From Hyalangium gracile (GTDB taxonomy: Bacteria > Myxococcota > Myxococcia > Myxococcales > Myxococcaceae), in NCBI RefSeq assembly GCF_020103725.1, contig NZ_JAHXBG010000012.1, forward strand, positions 275,664 to 339,663: 64,000 nt of DNA, in the 5' to 3' direction. Within the stretch, counting starts at the first letter, position 1. Each line of letters starts with the position of its first letter. This document shows, piece after piece, positions 53,899 through 61,425 of this stretch. The translations under genes were made by a program, and so were the position numbers. The notes under the pieces were generated by a model. The model made no database searches. It was not told the DNA's origin and saw only the letters and a program-made list of their open reading frames with translations.

Positions 53899-54320
53899 CG
53901 GCTCGTGTTCGCCCCCGTGAGGGGGAGGAAGCGCGCGTCATCCACGTAGAAGTCTTGCGTGCCCTCCTCGGTCTCCACGTACCAGCCCTCGGGCTCCACC
54001 GACAGGCCGCGTAGCACCACCCGGTGCGGCCACGCGGGCGCCCCAGCGCCCGAGGGTGGCTCGCGCGGTGTCCGCCGTGAGGCTCCCGCGAAAGGGCGCC
54101 TGCCGTACAGCGCCTCGTAGAGCGCCACGCTGAAGCTGAACTGATCGCTGAGGGTGCTCGCCGTTCGGCCCTCGAGCTGCTCGGGGGCCTTGTAGGCCGG
54201 TGTTCCGATGAGGGCCCCCATGCGCGTCAGCGAGGGGGCGGGCACCGGCTCTTCCGGAGCGGCTCGCGGCGTCGGTGGCTCGGCCGCCTCCCGGCTGCGC
54301 GCCAGCCCGAAGTCCGTCAC
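53892..54320 (-). pseudogene. C-lobe fragment of a Ser/Thr protein kinase
   Basis: Begins at MTDFGLARSREAAEP (the DFG motif), with LIGTPAYKAPEQLEGRTAST and SDQFSFSVALYEALYGRRPF: the activation segment and helix F of a myxobacterial kinase. The N-lobe, ATP Lys and HRD loop are missing; upstream sequence changes abruptly at about 54325. The 3' part (WYVETEEGTQDFYVDDARFL) is not kinase-like and may be another fused remnant. Not catalytically competent. Its stop overlaps the hydrolase gene's 3' end. Confidence 0.7.
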
Positions 54321-54327
54321 CCGCCCC

Positions 54328-54438
54328 CCAGTGCAACGCCTCGGGCCGTTACAACATCTACTCGTCGGGCTCCTGCAGTGGGAGCTGTAACCGGTTGGGC
54401 ACCGGCTGCTGGGCCAACGTCACGGTCTGCTGCAACTG
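54328..54438 (+). pseudogene. C-terminal remnant of a Cys-rich secreted protein
   Basis: Plus-strand frame reads CNASGRYNIYSSGSCSGSCN, then RLGTGCWANVTVCCN and a stop at about 54438. High Cys content and absence of a start codon point to the tail of a disulfide-rich secreted protein abutting the kinase fragment. Confidence 0.4.
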
Positions 54439-54527
54439 AGCCGGTCCGCCTCGGTCAGTGGAACAAGCCCGGGGCGCACGTTCGGTGAGGGCCCTCCCGC
54501 CACGCTCGACCGTGGGAGACGCATGAG

Positions 54528-55523
54528 TCAGCGCTTCTCGCTATCGAGCGTGGTCATGTGCGCGGCTGGGTAGCGGGTGCCTGCGATCGCACCGCGCGGC
54601 GCGATCGCCTCGACCTCGGCGAGTTGCTCCGCGGTCAACGGCTTCGCAGCGAGCGCTTCGTCCAGCTGCTGGATCGTACGCATTCCGAGCGTCGGCACGA
54701 ACCGCGGCTGCTTGCCGAGCACCCACCCGATCGCGAGCTGACTCGCTGTGATGCCCCAACGCTTCGCGAGGCCCTGGAGACCGGCGACGATCTGGGCGTT
54801 CGCTTCGCGATTCGCCCCAGCGAACCGCGGCATGTGGGCGCGCGAGTCGTCGGCGCCAATCGAGCTGGCCGAGAGCAGTCCGCGCGACAACACGCCGTAC
54901 AGAGTCGCGCCGATGCCGAGCTCCGCGAGCACGGGAAAGATCGCGTCCTCCGGATCACGACTTGCGATCGAGTACTCGATCTGGAGATCGGCGATTGGAT
55001 GGACCTTCGCCGCGCGACGGATCGTCTCGGGGCCGACCTCGGACAGCCCGATCGATCGCACGTAGCCGGACTTCACCAGGTCGGCAATCGCGCCGATCGT
55101 GTCTTCGATGGGCACCGCCGGGTCCAAGCGCGCCGGGCGATACACGTCAACGTATTCCGTGCCGAGCCGAACCAGCGAGTACGAGAGGAAGGCCTTCACC
55201 GCCGCGGGTCGCGCGTCGATGCCTCCCAGGCTTTTGTCGGCGCCGCGGAGCATGCCGAACTTGACCGAGAGCTGGACCTGGTCTCGGCGGCCGGCGATGG
55301 CCTTGCCGATGAGGAGCTCGTTATGGCCCGAGCCGTAGAAGTCGGCGGTATCGAGAAAACTCACGCCGCGTTCGATCGCGGCGTGAATGACGGCGGTGCT
55401 CTGCGCGTCGTCCGTCTTGCCGTAGGCGCCGGACAGCCCCATGCAGCCGAGTGCGATTCTCCTGGGAGCGGTCCTCGCTGCGGTTGCTGACGTCGAGTGG
55501 GAGTCGGTTCGTTGATCGTGCAT
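54528..55523 (-). CDS. aldo/keto reductase
   Basis: 331 residues. TIM-barrel AKR with Asp58 and Tyr63 (FLDTADFYGSGHNE) and Lys88 (LSVKFG) of the catalytic tetrad; the usual His position reads DVYRPARLDP, a variant found in several AKR branches. NADPH-site region GWVLGKQPRFVPTLGMRT near the C-terminus. Likely a cytoplasmic aldehyde/ketone reductase. Divergent from an AraC-type regulator with a strong palindrome between them, so it is the probable regulated gene. GC content and codon style look slightly different from neighbours, consistent with transfer. Confidence 0.92.
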   Translation of the reverse strand: MHDQRTDSHSTSATAARTAPRRIALGCMGLSGAYGKTDDAQSTAVIHAAIERGVSFLDTADFYGSGHNELLIGKAIAGRRDQVQLSVKFGMLRGADKSLGGIDARPAAVKAFLSYSLVRLGTEYVDVYRPARLDPAVPIEDTIGAIADLVKSGYVRSIGLSEVGPETIRRAAKVHPIADLQIEYSIASRDPEDAIFPVLAELGIGATLYGVLSRGLLSASSIGADDSRAHMPRFAGANREANAQIVAGLQGLAKRWGITASQLAIGWVLGKQPRFVPTLGMRTIQQLDEALAAKPLTAEQLAEVEAIAPRGAIAGTRYPAAHMTTLDSEKR

Positions 55524-55555
55524 GGACCTGTTCTATGGATGGGCGACCGCATGCA

Positions 55556-55598
55556 CTTGTCGATCCTTGGCGCAATCCTTCCGCCAAGGATCGACAAG
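55556..55598. promoter_or_regulatory. perfect 17-bp inverted repeat, candidate operator
   Basis: CTTGTCGATCCTTGGCG, a 9-base spacer CAATCCTTC, then CGCCAAGGATCGACAAG: a perfect 43-bp palindrome 33 bp upstream of both the AKR start (55523) and the AraC start (55631). Symmetric placement makes it a candidate site for the adjacent AraC-type regulator, controlling both genes. It could also form a hairpin in RNA. Confidence 0.7.
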
Positions 55599-55630
55599 CG
55601 CCAACGCGCACGAGGCACTATCCTGAGGGG

Positions 55631-56422
55631 ATGGATCGCTTCACCGAGCTTCCCGTCTCACTGCCGGGTCTGCACGTGGTGCGTGGGACGACCACGTCGC
55701 TGCATACAGGGGTGAAGGAATATTACGGCGTTGGGCGCATCGAGCACGGCGAGACCGAGTGGTGGGGCAGCGGCCGGGTCTGGCGCTCCATGCCCGGCTG
55801 CATCCTGGTCAAGCAGCCCGGCGACGTGGTTCGCCATCTCGCCCACCACGGACCGACGATGTTCACGGCCGTCACGCTGCCCACGCACGAAGTCGCTCAG
55901 GTTCAGGGCGAAGGCAGGGTGGTGGCGATCGCTCAGCTCGAAGCGAACGACCCACGCGCCGCGCCGTTTCACCGCCTCCTCAATGCCGCGTGCGCAGGGG
56001 TTGATCGCCTCTCGCTCGAAGTCGCGGTCGCGGAAGCGGTGGGTGCGCTTGCGGTCATCAGCAACGCGCATCCTGGCCATTCGCGCCCCGTCCGGCGCGC
56101 GATGGACTACATCCGCGAGCGACTCGTCGACTCGATCACGCTTGATGAGCTCGCGGACTTCGCAGGCCTCGACAAGTTCCACCTGTGCCGCGCCTTCCGT
56201 GCGCAGATTGGAATGCCGCCGCATACCTATCTGACGCACCTGCGCGTCGCGCGCGCGAAGCAGTTGCTCCATCGCGGCGTGCGAGCGTCCGACGTGGCGC
56301 CCCAAGTGGGCTTCTACGATCAAGCGCAGCTGACGCACCATTTCAGGCGGCTCGTCGGGACGACGCCAGCGCGTTACGGGAAGTCTCGAAGGATTCGCCA
56401 CCCGTCCGGCACATCCCCCTGA
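55631..56422 (+). CDS. AraC-family transcriptional regulator
   Basis: 263 residues from ATG 55631. An N-terminal cupin-like ligand domain (GRIEHGETEWWGSGRVW, VKQPGDVVRH) precedes two HTH motifs of the AraC DNA-binding domain: ITLDELADFAGLDKFHLCRA and ASDVAPQVGFYDQAQLTHHF, ending FRRLVGTTPARY. It is expected to act on the divergent AKR operon through the palindrome at 55556-55598. The stop codon is immediately followed by the 222-bp direct repeat. Confidence 0.92.
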   Translation: MDRFTELPVSLPGLHVVRGTTTSLHTGVKEYYGVGRIEHGETEWWGSGRVWRSMPGCILVKQPGDVVRHLAHHGPTMFTAVTLPTHEVAQVQGEGRVVAIAQLEANDPRAAPFHRLLNAACAGVDRLSLEVAVAEAVGALAVISNAHPGHSRPVRRAMDYIRERLVDSITLDELADFAGLDKFHLCRAFRAQIGMPPHTYLTHLRVARAKQLLHRGVRASDVAPQVGFYDQAQLTHHFRRLVGTTPARYGKSRRIRHPSGTSP

Positions 56423-56644
56423 ATCCCGAGAAGCCAAGGGGTCTGGGTTCCCCATGAAGCCGCCGGGGTTGAAGTCGTTGCTTCAGGCGGCTCAGTCCTC
56501 CTCTGGGGTGAGGCCCCACTGCTCGAGCCGCTTGAAGAGGGAGGAGCGGGCCAGCCCCAGTTTCTTGGCGGCGCGGTCCTTGTGGAAGTGGCAGCGCTGC
56601 AAGGTGCTCTCGATGAGCTGGCGCTCCAGGCGCTGCATCATCTG
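56423..56644. repeat. 222-bp direct repeat, left copy
   Basis: Starts ATCCCGAGAA directly after the AraC stop and matches 63779-64000 at the same length with about 93% identity by eye. It comprises the 3' flank and 3' end of a sigma54-activator gene. The two copies bracket the toxin/immunity and GHKL-ATPase units. Confidence 0.85.
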
Positions 56645-56729
56645 CTCCAGTGTCACGCCCTCCAGTAGCTCGAGCGGCGGGGGGCCCGTGTCCTCGGCGG
56701 CGTGGTGGAACTCCTGCTCGAATCCCTCA
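56492..56729 (-). pseudogene. 3' fragment of a Fis-type sigma54-dependent activator gene
   Basis: Minus strand reads LPEGFEQEFHHAAEDT, TLEQMMQRLERQLIES and AAKKLGLARSSLFKRLEQWG to the stop at 56492: the linker and Fis-type HTH of an NtrC-family activator. The AAA+ and receiver parts are missing; at about 56729 the sequence joins the stop of the immunity gene. It differs from the right-hand copy at a few codons (for example AKKLG versus AKELG). Confidence 0.8.
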
Positions 56730-57485
56730 GGCAGGAGTCACGCGCCCGCCAATCTCCGGGAAACGTTCGTACGCGCGCACGAGCGCCTCCAGGTGTTCGG
56801 GGATGTCGAGATCGAGCGGCGTCTCTGTGAGCCGAACGACCCAGCCACCCGTCTTGGTGCGCCGCGCCTGAGAGAGCACGTCTGCATCTCGGGCAGGGTC
56901 TGGGAACCCGATGCCTTGTGCGGCGGCGGCCGACCAGTAGTTCAGCCACCCCAGGCAATGCGGAATCGCAGGCGAGCGGAACTTATCTGGGAACTTGAGC
57001 GCTGGTAGCCCCCGTGGCGGAACCCCCGGCTTGCGCACCGGATCTCTCGTCTGCCTCGCAATCTCCACGGCCGCGCCGCGCGGCGTCGCATGCCCCCAGA
57101 AGGCGCGTGCGCCCTCCGCCACGCCTTCCAGCACATCCGCCGCCGCCGCGATGCTGGCCGCATCCAGCGGCAGCTCTGCGTGGACTTCAAATTGGGGCTG
57201 GCCGCCTGCGTTCTGGCGCGCAGGACTTCCCCACCCCGTAACCGTCACGGGATGACTCTCGTCGCCGTTGCACAGCAGCGGGAACTTCCCGCGCGCGCTC
57301 GCCTCTGCGAGCCACCTATCGCGTTGCGGCAACGCGATGGGCTGCCCTGCCTGTGAGAGCTCCCACTCCAAGCGCACACTGGGGAGCGCCCGTTCGATTC
57401 CGTGGACGACAGCGAGCGGGCGGCTGTCGTCACCCGCGAACGCTGGCGCATGGACGATGAGGATGAGGGAATTTTGAGTGGTCAT
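56727..57485 (-). CDS. DUF5953-like probable immunity protein
   Basis: 252 residues from ATG 57485, overlapping the toxin stop by 4 bases (ATGA). Soluble; shows MTTQNSLILIVHAPAFAGDD, LPLLCNGDESHPVTV-type block (FPLLCNGDESHPVTVTGWG), and CLGWLNYWSAAAAQGIGFPD. I recall this as the myxobacterial DUF5953 family that accompanies DUF6310-type lipoproteins. By position and coupling it is the cognate immunity protein. A different role cannot be excluded. Confidence 0.7.
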   Translation of the reverse strand: MTTQNSLILIVHAPAFAGDDSRPLAVVHGIERALPSVRLEWELSQAGQPIALPQRDRWLAEASARGKFPLLCNGDESHPVTVTGWGSPARQNAGGQPQFEVHAELPLDAASIAAAADVLEGVAEGARAFWGHATPRGAAVEIARQTRDPVRKPGVPPRGLPALKFPDKFRSPAIPHCLGWLNYWSAAAAQGIGFPDPARDADVLSQARRTKTGGWVVRLTETPLDLDIPEHLEALVRAYERFPEIGGRVTPA

Positions 57486-58198
57486 CGTTTGCATCCCGTG
57501 ACGACGATATTGAGGAGGCGATCCTCCGCCTCTAGCGCGGCTTTGTGCTCTTCGGTGCTCACCCCAATGACGAAGCCATAGCCACATGCCTCCGCCTTGT
57601 CTCGCTCTTCCTGCAACAACGGCACTTGCTCCAGGATCGTCTGCCGCCGGATGAAGGCGCTGTACGTGTCAAATTGATGGGTCTTGATCTCCCACAGCAC
57701 ACTCATGCCGACTTGCAGCGCATCAAAGCGCTTGCCGTCAACGAGTACGTCATTGCCGGGGTAGCGGTTCGGCGGGAACCTATCGGCGCACTCGTTATGC
57801 TGGGGATCTTCGCCCGCATGTGGCACCGGGATGGGATTGCACTCTGGGCGGCGGCGCTCCGCCGTCACCGGGGCAGGCGGGTCCCTCCTGTTCGCTCTGG
57901 CGCTCTCCGGTGTGGGGCTCGCCTCCGGCTCCTGCGAGGCCCGAGGAGCGTCTCCGGCCCAAAGGCCCGGTTCCCAGGTGGGCGGCAACTCGCGCGTGTG
58001 CGGGCTCCTCGGCAGGGGCTGGGGGCGAACCTGCCCTGGCTGCCCGCGGGTGGGGAGGCCCGTGCCGGGCACAGCGGGTGGGCGCACAGGCGCCCAGGCG
58101 TACGTCTCAGGCGCTTCTCGAGAGGTGGCGCACCCAGCAACGGCAACGGCGACGGCAATGGCAACGGCCTGGCGGAGGGCGCAGGCTGAGGAGGGCAT
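57482..58198 (-). CDS. Sit-like lipoprotein toxin with PD-(D/E)XK-type nuclease domain (DUF6310-like)
   Basis: 238 residues from ATG 58198 (an in-frame GTG 9 bases upstream is possible). Lipobox with Cys23 (AVAIAVAVAVAGCATS); Pro-rich linker to about 110; Cys-containing C-terminal domain with PGNDVLVDGKRFDALQVG (Asp150/154/159) and VLWEIKTHQFDTY (Glu170, Lys172), the D-ExK pattern of restriction-type nucleases. SitA toxins of Myxococcus are lipoproteins with variable C-terminal toxins, delivered to kin by outer-membrane exchange; architecture and paired immunity gene fit, family membership is inferred. The 425 bp upstream hold the promoter and the att-like site at 58376. Confidence 0.75.
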   Translation of the reverse strand: MPSSACALRQAVAIAVAVAVAGCATSREAPETYAWAPVRPPAVPGTGLPTRGQPGQVRPQPLPRSPHTRELPPTWEPGLWAGDAPRASQEPEASPTPESARANRRDPPAPVTAERRRPECNPIPVPHAGEDPQHNECADRFPPNRYPGNDVLVDGKRFDALQVGMSVLWEIKTHQFDTYSAFIRRQTILEQVPLLQEERDKAEACGYGFVIGVSTEEHKAALEAEDRLLNIVVTGCKR

Positions 58199-58375
58199 GG
58201 TGCTCACCGCTACTCCAGGTGGAGGGGGCCGCGAAAGGGCAGAGGAGGCCGGGTTGGACGACAAGTCTATCTCGCCGGGGCTCGTGGATACGGAGGTTCC
58301 GAAAGATCTTCGCCAAAGCGGGAATACGGAAACGCGCTCGACCGATTTGGATCGCTCTTGCCAGAAACTCAGAGC

Positions 58376-58397
58376 GGCGGTTCGACTCCCGCCGCCT
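58376..58397 (+). repeat. att-like core, copy E
   Basis: GGCGGTTCGACTCCCGCCGC followed by CT: a T-arm/acceptor-like core in the same orientation as the copy at 63760. Together they bracket the GHKL-ATPase unit (about 5.4 kb). The flanks of this copy are not related to the other copies, so the match could be chance in GC-rich DNA. Confidence 0.45.
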
Positions 58398-58623
58398 GCA
58401 AGCAGAGTTCATCGAGACGGCCAAACTGCGCGGCGAGGCTCCAGGGGAGGAGATTGCTGCTCAGCCTCGTCTGGTCGGTGAGGCCAACTCTCGACTCTGT
58501 CCTGCACTGGAGTCGCTGGCGACGCCGCCATCGTGCCATCGCCAAGCTCTGCACCGACGCAGGAACTCGCGTCTCAAAGTACAACTGTAGATTTTAGAGC
58601 CCATGCACGTAGGTTTGCCATCA

Positions 58624-60531
58624 TCAGGTCTCGGAGCCCACAGTCTTCACCTTACCCAGATATGCTAACTGCTGACGGAGTATTTCGTCTTCACGAAAGT
58701 AGCCCAGCAAGGCGATGGTCAGCGCATCAGCTGAGCGGAAGCGATTGTCACGATCATACTTGCCCAGACTCAGCGCCTCTGTGGCGAGAAAGACGCTGAG
58801 CACTGCTGCTTGGTAGACCTCTCGTACCTTGCGAGCGACCTCCTCCGCAATGTGGTCCGGATAGCGTGACTGCCAACGCTCGGTCTGCTCGACGATGACG
58901 CGATGGTTCTCATTGAGTTGAATGGTGTTTGAGACCTCAACCCATTGCGCGAGGTGATTCTCTGGGTCATCGAAGTCCGTCTTGTCGCGCCAGATGACTC
59001 GAGGTGGCTCTCGAGGGTGCGTGACGCTCCGAGCGTTTTTCTGGTCAGTTCCCTCAGCGCGCAGTTCAGTGGGGGTTCGTGCCTCATGGGTGTGACGCAG
59101 TCGCCCGGTGTCGAACTCAAACTGTGCTTTGTCGTCCTGGATGTTACCAACTACACCCGGTCCATTGGGCTCGGGTGTGGTGATATCCACAGATTCTTCC
59201 TTCAATCCCTCCACGACCAGCAGCTTCTTTTGCTTGAACTTCTTGCCCCAGAGATTCATGTACTGAGACAGACGCTCCATCAATCTCGATGTAAGCTGAG
59301 GATTGTCGTGGGTATCTCCGAACGCCTCTGTCAGGGCTTGCTGAACCTCATTCGGCATGTGCTTGGCGAATTCAATCAACCAGTCATTCAGTGGCAATGA
59401 GCGGTCAGGCGTTTTCGAGTACTTGAGCGTGCTTCGAACGCTTTCCGGATACACGCCGAGAGTCTTCGGAGGGTCATTCACCGGGGGCTCGAGGATGACC
59501 CAAAGCCTGGTTCGGACTGTCTTGGGCGTCACCCCCATCGTCCGGTAGGCCGAGTGATGAGTCGTGACCTGATACAACTCATCCTTGTAGAGTACGCCGA
59601 TGAAGCTCGTGCTCGGCCCTTGAGCTGCGTCTGGCATCTCTCCCTTTTTGAGCAGGAACCAGTGCGCTCGCGTGCCGTCGGACAGCGACACCTCGCCGGA
59701 AACAACCTCCGGTTTCTTTTGTTTGCGCTCCTGAGTGATATGAGCCTGGCTTCCGTACAGATTGATGAACGAGCCTTTCCGAGAGCCATCATCGAGCACG
59801 AGGCGCCCTTCTCGCGCGTTCTTGGGCCAACTGTCCTTGTCGTTGTCGTTCAGGAACCGATTGACTGTGATTTCAGTCCCTTCTGGGAGCGTCCAGAACC
59901 TTTGATTCAGGTAGTGGATGAGCCCCTTCGAGGCATTGTTCTCCGTGGGGCGTTCGGGGTCCCCCAAGATGGTGTCTTGCTTGGCCGAATTGCCGAGCAA
60001 GACGATGACAGTTCCATGATCCGTGATGATCTCGGGTTTGATCTTGCGCCAGTCGCAGCCGTGCTCGACATCATTGAAGGGTTCGACGACGTTCTCGTCA
60101 TCGTAGTCTTCGAAACTGCGAAGGCCATACTCTCCGCTTCTTGGATTCTTTTGAATCCAGATCATGGAGGCCCGGTTATCAACCCAAGACAGGATGACGA
60201 TGCCATACGTATTCCAGGGCATCAGCGAAATCTTGGCGCCAATACCGAAGTTGTCGTGCTCTCCGCCGATACGTTTCTCGCCGCTGCCTGCGTATGAGAA
60301 ATATTCGTAGAGTTGCTTGTCCGTCATTCCCTTGCCGTTGTCGGCGATCAGCCGCCGGTAGACTCCTTGATTCTCGACGGCTTGGTATTCGACGCCAAAG
60401 AGTACCTTCTTGGCTCCAGCCTCAAGTGAGTTCTTCAGCGTCTCGCGTGCCCATTGGAATGCTTGGCATTCGTTGTAGGCCCGATTGATGAAGTTCTGCA
60501 CTTCTTTGTACTCCACAGGCTTGAAAGCCAT
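58624..60531 (-). CDS. GHKL ATPase A (MORC/Hsp90-like), candidate defence protein
   Basis: 635 residues from ATG 60531, which has GGAGGGAAAA upstream; a longer frame lacks support. The N-terminal GHKL fold has N-box Asn34 (ARETLKNSLEAGAKKV), G1-box Asp64 (IADNGKGMTDKQLYEYF) and G2-like GGEHDNFGIGAKISL (89-103). A transducer-like region follows (to about 400), then a helical C-terminus (HIAEEVARKVREVYQ). This is close in style to MORC/MutL-type ATPases that accompany restriction systems; no nuclease or methylase is adjacent. Codon use is less GC-biased than the chromosome. A second GHKL gene lies 0.9 kb upstream on the same strand. Confidence 0.82.
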   Translation of the reverse strand: MAFKPVEYKEVQNFINRAYNECQAFQWARETLKNSLEAGAKKVLFGVEYQAVENQGVYRRLIADNGKGMTDKQLYEYFSYAGSGEKRIGGEHDNFGIGAKISLMPWNTYGIVILSWVDNRASMIWIQKNPRSGEYGLRSFEDYDDENVVEPFNDVEHGCDWRKIKPEIITDHGTVIVLLGNSAKQDTILGDPERPTENNASKGLIHYLNQRFWTLPEGTEITVNRFLNDNDKDSWPKNAREGRLVLDDGSRKGSFINLYGSQAHITQERKQKKPEVVSGEVSLSDGTRAHWFLLKKGEMPDAAQGPSTSFIGVLYKDELYQVTTHHSAYRTMGVTPKTVRTRLWVILEPPVNDPPKTLGVYPESVRSTLKYSKTPDRSLPLNDWLIEFAKHMPNEVQQALTEAFGDTHDNPQLTSRLMERLSQYMNLWGKKFKQKKLLVVEGLKEESVDITTPEPNGPGVVGNIQDDKAQFEFDTGRLRHTHEARTPTELRAEGTDQKNARSVTHPREPPRVIWRDKTDFDDPENHLAQWVEVSNTIQLNENHRVIVEQTERWQSRYPDHIAEEVARKVREVYQAAVLSVFLATEALSLGKYDRDNRFRSADALTIALLGYFREDEILRQQLAYLGKVKTVGSET

Positions 60532-60853
60532 TCTTTTCCCTCCTTGGCGTACCTTACTTTTCGGCTGATGGGTGGGCAATGCCCGGAGCGGAGTCGGAGC
60601 CCCGCACGCTCTGAAGTAGAGCCCTCTGCACAGACCCGGTAGGTGGACCGCCGCGTCGTTGAGCGTCAGCGACTTGCCCCAGCGGAACACTCAGATCGTC
60701 GGATTGCTCTCGCTGGGATCGCGGAACTGGGTGACTCGTGCCGCCCATGCTGGGCCAGATCCGCAGGAGCCGCGAACGTTACGACGCGCGTCCGGAGCAA
60801 GAGCTTCGTTACGAAGGAGGAGGGCTTAGGCGCTCCAAGGCTTCCTTCCGTGC
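60532..60853. other. 322-bp leader of ATPase A
   Basis: No gene is seen. The region should hold the promoter and RBS of ATPase A. It also contains the 3' flank of the dps remnant. No terminator hairpin is evident. Confidence 0.35.
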
Positions 60854-61396
60854 TCAGGCCCGAGCGTTGCTCCCCACTAGTGGGGAGCGGAAACACGCCT
60901 TGGCCAGGGATGACTCACACGGGGAGAGTCCTTCTGGAATCTCGAAGGACGTGCTCGCCGTGCGAGACGCCTGGGGCGAGCCGTACAGGTGGCTCTCGAG
61001 GAACCACAGGTCCTGTTCGAGCTCTCCCAGGAGCCGGGTGAACAGGTCCACGGTGGCCGGGTCGTCCAGCTTCTCGCTGCGGTGGATGCCCTGCCGGATG
61101 GAGGCCTCATACGTGGAGATGCGGTCTACCAGCGCCCGGGCGTGCTCCTCTCCGCTGATGGCCGTGTAGGCATACTCGTCCAGCGCGCTGTTCCGGACGG
61201 CTTGGCGGATGGTTTCCTCGGCATAGCCTCCCAGAGCACCGGCCCGCTCGGCGAACTCGTCGACGTGCTTGCGCACGTGGTGGGCTACGTCGTCGAACAG
61301 TTCGTGCCGGCTGATGAACTGCCTGCCTCGCACGTTCCAGTGCGCCTGCTTCAGGACGGCAAGACAGGCGGGGTTATGGCGTGAGCGTCTGGGCCG
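60854..61396 (-). pseudogene. Dps (ferritin-like) remnant without start
   Basis: Frame reads LAVLKQAHWNVRGRQFISRH, ELFDDVAHHVRKHVDEFAER, then LDEYAYTAISGEEHARALVD and LFTRLLGELEQDLWFLESHL. The ferroxidase residues (His of AHW, His of SRHE, Asp, and DEFAE) are kept. But the ~35 N-terminal residues normally before LKQAHWN are replaced by unrelated sequence, and no start codon lies upstream before ATPase B's stop; only a GTG inside AHWNVRG could initiate. The C-terminus carries an atypical extension. It looks like a gene cut by insertion. Confidence 0.7.
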
Positions 61397-61425
61397 ATGG
61401 GTGGTGTCGACGTGGGCCTCGTGGA

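Noticed and set aside
58624..60531. Two-component histidine kinase
   Set aside because: The GHKL fold is present, but there is no HisKA dimerisation His, sensor or response regulator; the layout is MORC/Hsp90-like.
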